Assembly (NCBI GenBank): GCA_902761035.1
Contig: CACWIW010000042.1
Location: 1 to 41,326 of the forward strand
DNA: 41,326 nt
Reading direction: 5' to 3'
Source: an uncultured bacterium
GTDB taxonomy: Bacteria > Verrucomicrobiota > Kiritimatiellia > RFP12 > UBA1067
Positions 16,895-24,151 of the stretch are shown here, piece after piece. Under the pieces are notes generated by a model, which saw only the letters and a program-made list of their open reading frames with translations, ran no database searches and had not been told where the DNA came from. A program made the position numbers and the translations under genes. Position 1 is the stretch's first letter, and each line of letters starts with the position of its first letter.

Positions 16895-17886
16895 GTCGCT
16901 CCCTTTCCGCTCTTCGCCTCGATATTCTTCAGCACGGTCAGCTGTTCCTTGCCGGTGCGGGCGATGTCCTTGAGGTCCGTGCCCGCGCTGCCGTTTGCGA
17001 AATAGCCGCCCACGCGAGATAAGGCGTCGGGCGATGCGTGGGACGCCACGCCGTCTGGTTGCTGGCCTTCCTTGTCGAGCCGCTTCTGGAGATCGCGCAG
17101 CTGATCTAGCCGAGCGGCGTTCTCGCGGCGCTCCGTCTGGGCCTTCGCGAGCGCGGAAGGATCCTTGAAGTTGTCAACTTCGCGGAATTCCTTGCGGGCA
17201 AGCGTTTTCTCGGCTTCCTCGCGCTTCTTGATTTCCTCGGCGACCATGCGCTGGCGGTCGGCGAGTGATGTTTCCGTGTCGGTGAGCTGGTCGAGCGTTG
17301 CCTTGAACGCCAGCGTCTCGGCGCGCGCCTTCTGCCAGCTCTGGATTGATTCGATGTTGGCTGTGCGCTGCTTGGCCTCGGCCATCATGCGGTCGGCCTC
17401 CGCCTTTTCGTTTTCCATCCAGCCCTTGCCCGCGCCCACGAGCCCGCCGATCGCCGCGCCCCATGGGCCAGCCATCTTCGCGCCCATGAAACCGAGGTTG
17501 GATGCGTTCTCGCCGATGCCGAGCGCCTTGTCGGCGGTGGATCCCTGCTCCACGAACTGCCGCGCAAAGCGCATCGACATCCCGACGCCCAGCCCGGCAA
17601 ACGACTTTGCGACGTCCTTCAGCGAGCGCGCGGAGTCCTCCGCGCCGTTAGAGAGGTTCCGCGCGGAGCGGTTGACCTTTTCAAGGCCCTCGGCTGCTTC
17701 CTTCGCCGACTTGGCCGCGCGCGAGTTTGCGCTGGACGGATCCGCGCTCGGCGTGGCGGGAGGAGTCGGCACGGCGGGCGGGGCGGACGCGCCCGCGCCG
17801 GACTCCGCGCCGGACACGGCCTCCTTCACCTTCTTCTTCGCTTCGGTATTGTCTACCTCAAGCTCTACCTTTAGCTTCTTCGCCAT
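16885..17886 (-). CDS. Short tape measure protein
   Basis: This 333-residue, largely helical Ala/Lys/Glu-rich protein has a Gly/Ala hydrophobic centre (MGAKMAGPWGAAIGGLVGAGKGW) and long coiled coils (RTANIESIQSWQKARAETLA, EKTLARKEFREV). It directly follows the frameshifted chaperone gene, the classic tape-measure position. Tail length scales at about 0.15 nm per residue, so a tail near 50 nm is expected, short for a siphovirus. The start at 17886 overlaps the chaperone frames. Confidence 0.78.
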   Translation of the reverse strand: MAKKLKVELEVDNTEAKKKVKEAVSGAESGAGASAPPAVPTPPATPSADPSSANSRAAKSAKEAAEGLEKVNRSARNLSNGAEDSARSLKDVAKSFAGLGVGMSMRFARQFVEQGSTADKALGIGENASNLGFMGAKMAGPWGAAIGGLVGAGKGWMENEKAEADRMMAEAKQRTANIESIQSWQKARAETLAFKATLDQLTDTETSLADRQRMVAEEIKKREEAEKTLARKEFREVDNFKDPSALAKAQTERRENAARLDQLRDLQKRLDKEGQQPDGVASHASPDALSRVGGYFANGSAGTDLKDIARTGKEQLTVLKNIEAKSGKGATWQ

Positions 17887-18408
17887 CGTCGATCTTCTCT
17901 ATTTCAGAGAGCGGGAATATCTTGCCTGCGGCTAGGCGCTCCTGGCGACGCAGGAGCGCGATCGCGCTTGCCGGGACTTCCCACATGATTTCGCGCCAGC
18001 TCCAGCCGTACTCGCGCGCCGCCCAGTGGGCGACCGCCGCGATCCAGCCGTCGCTGGGCTCGTCTTTTTTTTTACCTCCGGCAACACGTCGCCCATCGCG
18101 TCCATCTGCCGGTAGCAGGCGTCGCGGATTTCGCCGAGCGCGGTGACCGGCAGGGAATCCGCCCACGCCACGGCGGCGTCGAAGAACCCGCTCGCCAACA
18201 CCTCGCGCGGGTCGTGCGTGAGGAGGTAGAGCGAGGGGATGATCTCCAACGCGTCCTTCGGCGGCTCGCCCGTGATGAGCGGACTGCCGATGCGCTCCAA
18301 CGCCGCCCACATGCCGAGCGTCATCGGGCGCACCGTCTCGCCGCACGGGCACTTGACCGCAAGCGGCAGCAGAGCCGCCATCGCCTTCCTGGGGTTCGTC
18401 TTCGACAT
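17858..18408 (-). CDS. Tail assembly chaperone, -1 frameshift product (GT-type, about 183 aa)
   Basis: The 0 frame starts at 18408 (MSKTNPRKAMAALLPLAVK; a CPCGETVRPM segment follows). At a run of nine A residues (minus strand, 18065-18073) the ribosome can slip -1. It then enters a frame reading KKKDEPSDGWIAAVAHWAAR, continuing with YGWSWREIMWEVPASAIALL and ending at 17858. The downstream frame is protein-like, while the 0-frame continuation is Arg/Ser shadow. This G/GT arrangement directly before the tape measure gene is known from lambda and many long-tailed phages. A plain indel in the A run is the alternative. Confidence 0.78.
17932..18408 (-). CDS. Tail assembly chaperone, unshifted product (G-type)
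   Basis: Zero-frame reading gives 158 residues. The first ~115 are shared with the frameshift product. The last ~43, after VKKK, are low-complexity Ser/Arg/Ala sequence with no clear fold. The major product of a G-type gene is normally this unshifted form. It acts by coating the tape measure protein during tail assembly. Confidence 0.65.
   Translation of the reverse strand: MSKTNPRKAMAALLPLAVKCPCGETVRPMTLGMWAALERIGSPLITGEPPKDALEIIPSLYLLTHDPREVLASGFFDAAVAWADSLPVTALGEIRDACYRQMDAMGDVLPEVKKKTSPATAGSRRSPTGRRASTAGAGAKSCGKSRQARSRSCVARSA
18065..18073 (-). promoter_or_regulatory. A9 slippery sequence for -1 frameshifting
   Basis: The minus strand has nine consecutive A between GGT and GAC. In the 0 frame this reads GTA AAA AAA AAG; after a -1 slip it reads AAA AAA AAA GAC. 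It lies 3' of the shared chaperone region. Confidence 0.72.
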
Positions 18409-18423
18409 CGCGGTTCGCGGTTA

Positions 18424-18780
18424 TTAGTTGCCCTGTGCCGGGAAGTTCTCGTACTTGTGGGCGTTGATGTTCCAGCGGCGGAGGCCGTTGTAGCTCCCGG
18501 CCTCCTCGCAGCTGTCAACCTTCCACTTCGAGCCCGCGTACGTGAAGCTCGTCGAGCCGGCCGTCGCGGGCGCCGTCGTGCCGGTCGTGGCCGAGCGCAC
18601 AGTGAGACGCAGGTCGGTGCGCGTGTCGTAGCTGATCTCGTCGGCGACGGCGCCTTTCTGGTCAGGCACCTCCTCGCTGCGGTCGGCTGGCGTGATGTTC
18701 TCCGTCTCAACGACGTAGCCGCTGAGCGTGTTCGTGATGCCGCGCGGCGTTCCGGCCGCGATGCTTGGTGTTGTTAACAT
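18424..18780 (-). CDS. Putative tail tube / structural tail protein
   Basis: This 118-residue protein is beta-rich, with alternating strands (YVVETENITPADRSEEVP, ISYDTRTDLRLTVRS, KWKVDSCEEAGS). It is preceded by a good AAAGGAG site. It sits between the tail-terminator-like and chaperone genes, where siphoviruses encode the tube subunit. It is short for a major tube protein, so a tail completion protein is the alternative. The call is from position and fold character only. Confidence 0.55.
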   Translation of the reverse strand: MLTTPSIAAGTPRGITNTLSGYVVETENITPADRSEEVPDQKGAVADEISYDTRTDLRLTVRSATTGTTAPATAGSTSFTYAGSKWKVDSCEEAGSYNGLRRWNINAHKYENFPAQGN

Positions 18781-18781
18781 G

Positions 18782-19219
18782 TCAGTTCTCCTTTGTGGGT
18801 TCTGTCAAGATGATGGAAATTCCGAATTCTGCGGTGGCCGTGACCACGCCGCGCCTCTCGTCGGCCGTCTGGTCGATGGAACGCCACTCGATGGATTCCG
18901 AGTCGAGCGCGTGCGCGACGGCCTCGGCGGCGTCCAGGGCGGTGAAGCCGTTGCGCTTGCTGCGCTGGGCAGGTGCCTCGATGCACGCCACGCGCAGCTC
19001 GCAACCAGACGGGAAGCCGTCAGTGCATCCGCTCGCGTCGCGCTCGAAACGCGGTGTGACAACCACCACGGCGATCTTGCCTGCCGTGGCGACCGCGCTG
19101 TTGAGCGCGTCCTGCACGGTGAGCATGTCTTCTGCAAACACCTTGCAGTCGTGCTGCACGAGCGCTTCAACTTTGTTCAAGGCAGCCGCGACCTTCTGCT
19201 GTAAGCCTCTGATTGTCAT
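18782..19219 (-). CDS. Putative tail terminator / Mu gp37-like minor protein
   Basis: From the ATG overlapping the MuF-like stop (ATGA) the product is 145 residues. It starts MTIRGLQQKVAAALNKVEAL and has a central beta core (KIAVVVVTPRFERD, CELRVACIEAPA). It contains FTALDAAEAVAHALDSE and WRSIDQTADERRGVVTA, like small tail terminator proteins that take part in neck assembly. Position before the tube gene supports this. Confidence 0.6.
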   Translation of the reverse strand: MTIRGLQQKVAAALNKVEALVQHDCKVFAEDMLTVQDALNSAVATAGKIAVVVVTPRFERDASGCTDGFPSGCELRVACIEAPAQRSKRNGFTALDAAEAVAHALDSESIEWRSIDQTADERRGVVTATAEFGISIILTEPTKEN

Positions 19220-20283
19220 TTCTCCCGCTTCCCTTTCTTCGGAGTCTCGATTCTCACGGCCTGCAGCACGGCGTCGGACACGACGGCTTTGAGAACTGTG
19301 CCGTCGAGCACCTCGATGACGCCGCCCTCGCGCAGCAGCGCGGGGATGAGCGCGGCGTAGTCGCCGGCGGAACTCGCGGCGGCCGGCGGCACGGTGACGG
19401 TCGCCGATGGCGCGGGCAGCCGCACGGGCTCGGTAGGCGCGCCTTCCGCAAAGAGGTTGCGCCACTTGACGACGTCGCCTTCAATGCTCGCCTGGTCGCC
19501 GAACACGCGCTTGAGGTGTTGCCGTTCCGGCTCGCCCATGTTCGGCACGGTGGCCTGGAGGTTGGCGTTGAAGGGATGGACAACGGACGGGGGCTGCGCC
19601 TCCGAACCCCCGTTCGGGGAATCGATACGCTCGCCGCTGCCGCCATCTTCGAGCAGGCCCAGCTCGCGGGCCTTGCGCTTGCCCACGTCTTCCACGCCCA
19701 TGCCGCTGTTGAAGTCGAACGGCGGGTAGGGCGTGCCGAAGCGCGAGAGCTCTGCCCAGATGGGCGATAGCTTGAGCGCAACCGGCTCGTCGCGGCACGC
19801 GCCCTGCCAGCCGACGGCGTCGCCGGCTTCCTTCCAGCGCGCCGTCCAGTCGCGCGGCATCCTGCGCTGGCGCACGCGCACGAGGCGCTGCGCGGGATAG
19901 GCGAGGAGCGCGCCGGGCGTGGTGCCTTCCATGTGCTGCGCCCAGCCGCGCGCCTGCTCGACGTTGGTCTTGATGATGAGATCGAGGCGGCGCTGGCTCA
20001 TGAGATTGCGAATGCCGCCAGGTCCTTGGTCCTCGGCATCCGGCGGATGGTAACCAGCGGCAGTGAGCGCGTCGCGCATCGCGATCCGCGCCGAGCTCGC
20101 GTCCATCTCTCCTGCTGCCACGCGGGCGCACGCCGTGCGGAACGCGCCCAGCACGCGCACGTCCTCGACGGTCGCCGAGAAGAACGCGCGGTCGCGTAGC
20201 CCCGCCTGGACGGCGCTCCACTGGCGCGAGTCCATGCCGCTTCCGACAAGCGCCTTCTGTAATATCTTATCCGCCGCCGTCAT
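19216..20283 (-). CDS. MuF-like minor head protein
   Basis: This 355-residue protein has the MuF-type core: an N-terminal helical region (GAFRTACARVAAGEMDASSA), a helix with LIIKTNVEQARGWAQ, and a strand/turn RQRRMPRDWTARWKEAGD. Then comes PPFDFNSGMGVEDVG, which I associate with minor head proteins of Mu-like phages. In Mu this gene follows the portal; here it comes after the gpG-like gene. Codons at 19578-19609 contain a palindromic insert encoding GGSEAQPPSVV that is shared with the portal gene. No C-terminal toxin domain is seen here. Confidence 0.72.
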   Translation of the reverse strand: MTAADKILQKALVGSGMDSRQWSAVQAGLRDRAFFSATVEDVRVLGAFRTACARVAAGEMDASSARIAMRDALTAAGYHPPDAEDQGPGGIRNLMSQRRLDLIIKTNVEQARGWAQHMEGTTPGALLAYPAQRLVRVRQRRMPRDWTARWKEAGDAVGWQGACRDEPVALKLSPIWAELSRFGTPYPPFDFNSGMGVEDVGKRKARELGLLEDGGSGERIDSPNGGSEAQPPSVVHPFNANLQATVPNMGEPERQHLKRVFGDQASIEGDVVKWRNLFAEGAPTEPVRLPAPSATVTVPPAAASSAGDYAALIPALLREGGVIEVLDGTVLKAVVSDAVLQAVRIETPKKGKREK

Positions 20284-20834
20284 GCCACCGCCTCCATGAT
20301 TCCATCCTGCGCGGCGTCCATCAGCTCGCCCTCATCCGGCAGCACCGTGCGGTCGGCGCGGATGGTGACGCTCGGCACGAGCAGGTAGAGGAGGTTGCCC
20401 GTGTCGCGCTCCTTCAGGAAGCCGTGCGGGGAGTTCTTCGGCCAGAAGACCGAGAGCACGTCGTCGTCGCCTGGCTCGTCTCCGCGTCGGAACCCGCTCC
20501 ATTCGCGCGGTTTCTTTCCGTACACTGAGGCGTCAAGCGGGATGGCGAGCGCCTTACCACCGTCATTCGGGCGCACGGTGCCGCCCTCGTAGTGGAGCGC
20601 CACGCCCTCCTTCGCGATTTCGACGGCGGCCACGCCGCCGGAAGACGGCAGCACGCTAACGCTGTCCGCCGCGTCCGCCCAGTAGCCGCTTGAGGGGAAG
20701 CCGCGCCGGTTGGCGGGCTTTCGCCTCAGGTGGCGCACGATCGCGTTGCTGATGCCGCGCGCGCCGGCCTGTGCGAGGACGGCGTCTGGCGGCAGCAGGT
20801 CCGCGAGCGTGACTTTGACGGTTAGGCGGAGCAT
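20280..20834 (-). CDS. Phage virion morphogenesis protein (Mu gpG-like)
   Basis: From the ATG at 20832-20834 the product is 184 residues, starting MLRLTVKVTLADLLPPDAV. It contains ALHYEGGTVRPNDGGKALAIP and ends with a hydrophobic stretch (GNLLYLLVPSVTIRADRTV). The pattern of a basic N-terminal helix, a 'YEGGT-RP' turn and a C-terminal 'LVPSV-I' strand is that of the virion morphogenesis / tail completion family. The stop overlaps the MuF-like start as ATGA. The longer frame up to 21731 is a shadow. Confidence 0.72.
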   Translation of the reverse strand: MLRLTVKVTLADLLPPDAVLAQAGARGISNAIVRHLRRKPANRRGFPSSGYWADAADSVSVLPSSGGVAAVEIAKEGVALHYEGGTVRPNDGGKALAIPLDASVYGKKPREWSGFRRGDEPGDDDVLSVFWPKNSPHGFLKERDTGNLLYLLVPSVTIRADRTVLPDEGELMDAAQDGIMEAVA

Positions 20835-20838
20835 GTTT

Positions 20839-21273
20839 TTACCAAAGGCCTCCTCCGAGCGTGCGGGGCGGGCCGTCGTCGGCGTCCGGGCCCGCGCCCT
20901 TGGCCTCCTCGGCGTCATCCGCCGCGTAGCTTTCGGGCACGATCTTGCCGGACGCGATCTCGGCCAGGTACGATTCCGCTGCCTTCGCCGCGTCGCGGCG
21001 CGCGTCGGTTGGCGGGATCGAGAAGCGGTTGAGGAGGTCGAGGACGGCGATCGCCAGCACGGGCCGGAAAAGCCCGTCCGGGATGGAGCCGTCCTCGGGC
21101 GACAGCCTGGCGCGCCCTCCGGAGCGCACGGCGTCGCGCGCGAACGCGGCGGCCTGCGCGAGGACGCCGTCCGCCACGTCCGGCGAGAAGCCTGACGAGG
21201 CGGAGAAGGCGTCCATCTCCTCGGCGGAGAGGCGCGCGGTGAGGTCGTCGCGTGTTGGTTTGCGCCAGGCCAT
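20839..21273 (-). CDS. DUF1320-like (Mu gp36-type) protein
   Basis: This 144-residue protein begins with a short helical segment containing RDDLTARLSAEEMDAFS. It has a core LFRPVLAIAVLDLLNRFSIPPTD typical of gp36/DUF1320 proteins that join head and tail. The C-terminus is acidic and disordered (AADDAEEAKGAGPDADDGP). It sits four bases before the gpG-like gene, matching Mu order after the capsid. Confidence 0.7.
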   Translation of the reverse strand: MAWRKPTRDDLTARLSAEEMDAFSASSGFSPDVADGVLAQAAAFARDAVRSGGRARLSPEDGSIPDGLFRPVLAIAVLDLLNRFSIPPTDARRDAAKAAESYLAEIASGKIVPESYAADDAEEAKGAGPDADDGPPRTLGGGLW

Positions 21274-21277
21274 GCCG

Positions 21278-21820
21278 TTACCTTTCGATCACAAGCAGCG
21301 CGCGTCCGAACGCGCCTGCCGTCGAGAACGAGAACGTCACGGCCTCGCCGTCGGAGAGCCACACGCCCGAGGGCGCGTTGGTGTACGCGCCTCCCGAGCA
21401 CGTCGCGGAGACGAGCGTGTTCGTGGCGGCGAGCGTCGCGCCGGTCTTCATGCGGCGGGTGACGGTGGTCGTGACCGTGTTCGTGATCCAGCCTTCGCCG
21501 GCGAGCTTCCACGGCGGGGGCGGCGTGAACACCACCTGTCCGGGGTAGTCGTTCGTGACGGACTGGGTCTCGTTCGTCAGCACGCGCCGCCACACCGGCG
21601 TCTCCGCCGTGACGGTGGTGGTGACGTTCGAGGACACGTCCCAGCTCTCCACGCCCTTGAGCGTGAAGGCGCCGGACGCGGCGGTGGAGAGCACGCGCAC
21701 GGAGGCGAGGCGTCCGGCCGAGGCCGTCCACGTGCCGCCGTCCGTGATCTCCACCGTCTCCACCGCCGCGAACGCGGCGGCGGAGGCGCAGAGCGCAATG
21801 AGGGCGATAAGCTTCTTCAT
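21278..21820 (-). CDS. Sec-signal protein inside the head gene block
   Basis: From the ATG at 21818-21820, with AAGGAG upstream, the product is 180 residues. A strong signal peptide (MKKLIALIALCASAAAFAA) precedes a beta-rich mature domain with many Thr/Val strands (VSSNVTTTVTAETPVWRRV, GWITNTVTTTVTRRMK) and a C-terminus ending GRALLVIER. It lies between the major capsid and gp36-like genes, four bases from the latter. Capsid decoration proteins in this slot normally lack signal peptides. I do not recognise the family. Confidence 0.72.
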   Translation of the reverse strand: MKKLIALIALCASAAAFAAVETVEITDGGTWTASAGRLASVRVLSTAASGAFTLKGVESWDVSSNVTTTVTAETPVWRRVLTNETQSVTNDYPGQVVFTPPPPWKLAGEGWITNTVTTTVTRRMKTGATLAATNTLVSATCSGGAYTNAPSGVWLSDGEAVTFSFSTAGAFGRALLVIER

Positions 21821-21831
21821 TGCGCGGCTCC

Positions 21832-22725
21832 TTACGAGTCGGAGTTGCCGGCGACGAGGCGCACGAGCGCGCCGGAGTCGCCCACGGACGCGCCGATGCG
21901 CGTGGTGACGCTCTCCGAGAGGTCGCCCGAGGGGCCGTCGGGATACTCCACGAGCGTGAGCGTGAGGCCGCTTTCCGGATCCTTGATCTCGCGCACGGCG
22001 TTGTAGGGCTTGTTGTCCGCCGGGCGGAAGCCTCGTGACGCGAACGCGATGCACGACGGCTCGCAGACGAAGCCGGGGGTCGAGAGCCCCGGAAGCGTCA
22101 TCACCTTGCGGAATCCGAAGAGGCCCGGAATCACGCCGCCGCGGATCGCCTCCGTGCCGCCGTACACGGCCGCGTCGAGCCCCGCGAGCAGGTAGTAGAA
22201 GTACTCGCCGCTCAGCACAAGCGTCGCGAACTTGGTGCGCAGCTTGTTGGTGGCGCTCTCTATGGCCGCCGCGATCTTCGCGACGCCGGTCTTCGAGAAC
22301 GCGCTCGCCGCGCCGACGCCGGTGACGGACTTCGAGAAGTTTTCGCCCGTGACGAGGTTCGTGACGGCCTCGCCCGCCGAGGCGGCTACGCTCGTCATGT
22401 TGAGCTCGGCCTTGCCCTCCCAGAACTTCTTGTCGATCTTGCTGGCCTGGTCGGCCGTGACGGCGAAGCCCGTGATAATCGGGTCACCGAATGTCACCTT
22501 CGCCGACTTGGGCGTTCCGGCCGGGCGCGCGAAATTGTTGTTCGCGCGATTGAACGTGCCGGCGGCGTCCATCTCGATGAGCGGCACGTCGACGGACTTC
22601 GACGGCTCGGCGAGGACCTCGCCGGAGATGTCGGTGGAGAACGCGCCGAGGAATGCAAGATGCGCCGGAAGGCACTTCAGCGCCTTCCTGGAGTAGAGTT
22701 CGTGACCTGCGAATGTAGATGCCAT
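21832..22725 (-). CDS. Major capsid protein (Mu gpT-like position)
   Basis: This 297-residue protein starts MASTFAGHELYSRKALKCL after an AAAGGAAA ribosome site. It has the features of an HK97-fold coat: an N-terminal arm, a mixed alpha/beta core (KVTFGDPIITGFAVTADQAS, KFATLVLSGEYFYYLLAG) and a C-terminal strand (GLTLTLVEYPDGPSGD). It follows the protease/scaffold gene, as Mu T follows I/Z. No other gene in the block has a suitable size and position. Confidence 0.82.
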   Translation of the reverse strand: MASTFAGHELYSRKALKCLPAHLAFLGAFSTDISGEVLAEPSKSVDVPLIEMDAAGTFNRANNNFARPAGTPKSAKVTFGDPIITGFAVTADQASKIDKKFWEGKAELNMTSVAASAGEAVTNLVTGENFSKSVTGVGAASAFSKTGVAKIAAAIESATNKLRTKFATLVLSGEYFYYLLAGLDAAVYGGTEAIRGGVIPGLFGFRKVMTLPGLSTPGFVCEPSCIAFASRGFRPADNKPYNAVREIKDPESGLTLTLVEYPDGPSGDLSESVTTRIGASVGDSGALVRLVAGNSDS

Positions 22726-22749
22726 TTTCGATTTCCTTTCTTTGGAGTG

Positions 22750-23211
22750 TTACTTCTTGTTGACGGCCTCGTAGCCGTCGGAGATTGCCTGTGCGTTGGC
22801 GGCGAGGTAGGCGTCCTTGTCGGCGCCGTCCGGCATCGCCACGTAGGCGTTGTACACGGCCACCGGGTCGGCGTCCGCGCCGGGCTTGGCGGCGTTGAGA
22901 GCCTGCGGCTGCTTTGCCTTGCCGAAGTCCGGGAGCGGCTGCTTAGGCGCGGCGGGCGCCGCGAGGGAGTTCAGCATCGCCTCGGCGACCTCCGGGTTCG
23001 AGCGGTACGCCGCCTTCACGGCGTCCTTCGAGGATTCGGCGATCTTGCCGGCCTTCACGGCGTTGGCCGCGAACTCCTCGGCCTTGGCGTTGGCTGCCTC
23101 TTCGGCGGCCTGCGCCTGGGCGTCCTTCATCGACGCGATGGCGGCGATGACTTCATCTTCCGTGGCCGTTTCGGGGAGACCGAGGGCGGCCGCGATTTTC
23201 TTCAGGTCCAT
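22750..23211 (-). CDS. Internal in-frame scaffold start (Mu gpZ-like)
   Basis: Within the protease gene an ATG at 23209-23211 begins MDLKKIAAALGLPETATEDE. It is preceded by GAAAGGAAATCC, a strong ribosome site at suitable spacing. The product would be 153 residues, Ala-rich and helical. Mu and lambda make their scaffolds by the same internal initiation trick, so this is inferred to be a separate scaffold protein. Confidence 0.65.
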   Translation of the reverse strand: MDLKKIAAALGLPETATEDEVIAAIASMKDAQAQAAEEAANAKAEEFAANAVKAGKIAESSKDAVKAAYRSNPEVAEAMLNSLAAPAAPKQPLPDFGKAKQPQALNAAKPGADADPVAVYNAYVAMPDGADKDAYLAANAQAISDGYEAVNKK

Positions 23212-24012
23212 TGCTGGATTTCCTTTCGTTTCATTGTTGGGATCGTCGGGATCCCGGCCGCCCGCGTCGTCGGCGTTGACCACCGGCTTCACGGGGAGAT
23301 TGGGTCTGTTGGTGAGCGCAACCGAGCAGAGCGCGACCGGCGTGCCGTCGTCCGCGAGCGTCCAGCCCGGCGAGACGAAGCGGTAGCACTTGCCCTCGAC
23401 GAGCTCGCGGCCCCTGGGCGTGAGCTCGAAGTCGGCGCAGAGGCCGTCGTCCTCGACGCGCAGGTTCTTCGCCCACGCGGCGGCCTCGGTGCTGCCGCCC
23501 GTGGCGGAGGCGTGGTCAACGTCAACGAGGATGTCGCGTTCGCCATCGGCTTTCCAGTTGGCGACCATCGCCTCAAACGCGGCCCTGTTGCAGCGCTGCA
23601 CGGTGCCGCTGCGCTTCCCGCCGTCGCGGAGGATGAAGTCGCCGAACGGCGAGAGCTGCACGCGCACGGTGGGCTTCGCGTTGTCCTCGGCGGCCCAGTT
23701 GAGCGCGATCGGTGCGCCGTAGTGAATGCCGTAGTCGGCTGCATTGGTGACGCCTTTCGCAATGTCCCGCTTCATTTCCTCGATGTGCGCCTTGCGCTTG
23801 GCGATGTCGTCTTTGATTGCCTGATTGCCTTGGTGCATCTTGGCGAGGCGCATCTTCATCTTGCGCGTCTTCTCGTCATCCCAAGGGTTGATCTTCACCA
23901 GTTCCTCCGTGGACTTCTGCTTCAGTTCCGACGCGGGTGTTACGCCGCCGCTGCCGGAGCCGAATTTCCCGTCATCGGCGCGAGGGTGTTTGGATTCATC
24001 CCAATTTGCCAT
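22750..24012 (-). CDS. Prohead protease with C-terminal scaffold (Mu gpI/Z-like)
   Basis: From the ATG at 24010-24012 the protein is 420 residues. The N-terminus has the motif WDESKHPRADDGKFGSGSG, followed by a helical region. Residues about 115-245 match a Mu I-type prohead protease (RDILVDVDHASATGG, LVEGKCYRFVSPGW). The C-terminal part is Ala/Glu-rich and scaffold-like (DAQAQAAEEAANAKAEEFAA). An internal start at 23211 would give the scaffold alone. The longer start at 24066 lies inside the spacer and is less likely. Confidence 0.83.
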   Translation of the reverse strand: MANWDESKHPRADDGKFGSGSGGVTPASELKQKSTEELVKINPWDDEKTRKMKMRLAKMHQGNQAIKDDIAKRKAHIEEMKRDIAKGVTNAADYGIHYGAPIALNWAAEDNAKPTVRVQLSPFGDFILRDGGKRSGTVQRCNRAAFEAMVANWKADGERDILVDVDHASATGGSTEAAAWAKNLRVEDDGLCADFELTPRGRELVEGKCYRFVSPGWTLADDGTPVALCSVALTNRPNLPVKPVVNADDAGGRDPDDPNNETKGNPAMDLKKIAAALGLPETATEDEVIAAIASMKDAQAQAAEEAANAKAEEFAANAVKAGKIAESSKDAVKAAYRSNPEVAEAMLNSLAAPAAPKQPLPDFGKAKQPQALNAAKPGADADPVAVYNAYVAMPDGADKDAYLAANAQAISDGYEAVNKK

Positions 24013-24031
24013 TTTTTCACCTTGCCTTTCA

Positions 24032-24151
24032 TCAGTGGGTTGTGGTAAACTGTGCGGCGAAAGCACCGAATGGCATTTCCACCGCTTTGGGCGTTAAGAA
24101 TCTGGTCGGCTTGTCCGGCAGGGTTCGTGTAAGAGATTCGGTGCTATTCAT
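24032..24151 (-). CDS. Small protein (39 aa) between portal and protease
   Basis: The ATG at 24149-24151 overlaps the end of the portal gene (ATGAATAG). The frame ends at a TGA at 24032-24034, 19 nt before the protease start. The sequence begins MNSTESLTRTLPDKPTR and ends in FAAQFTTTH. It fits the spacing style of the operon, but nothing else supports function. It could be untranslated spacer. Confidence 0.4.
   Translation of the reverse strand: MNSTESLTRTLPDKPTRFLTPKAVEMPFGAFAAQFTTTH

Noticed and set aside
17932..18064. Plain sequencing error in the A9 run
   Set aside because: Cannot be excluded, but the position before the tape measure gene matches known programmed frameshifts, so I kept it as a finding with a check.
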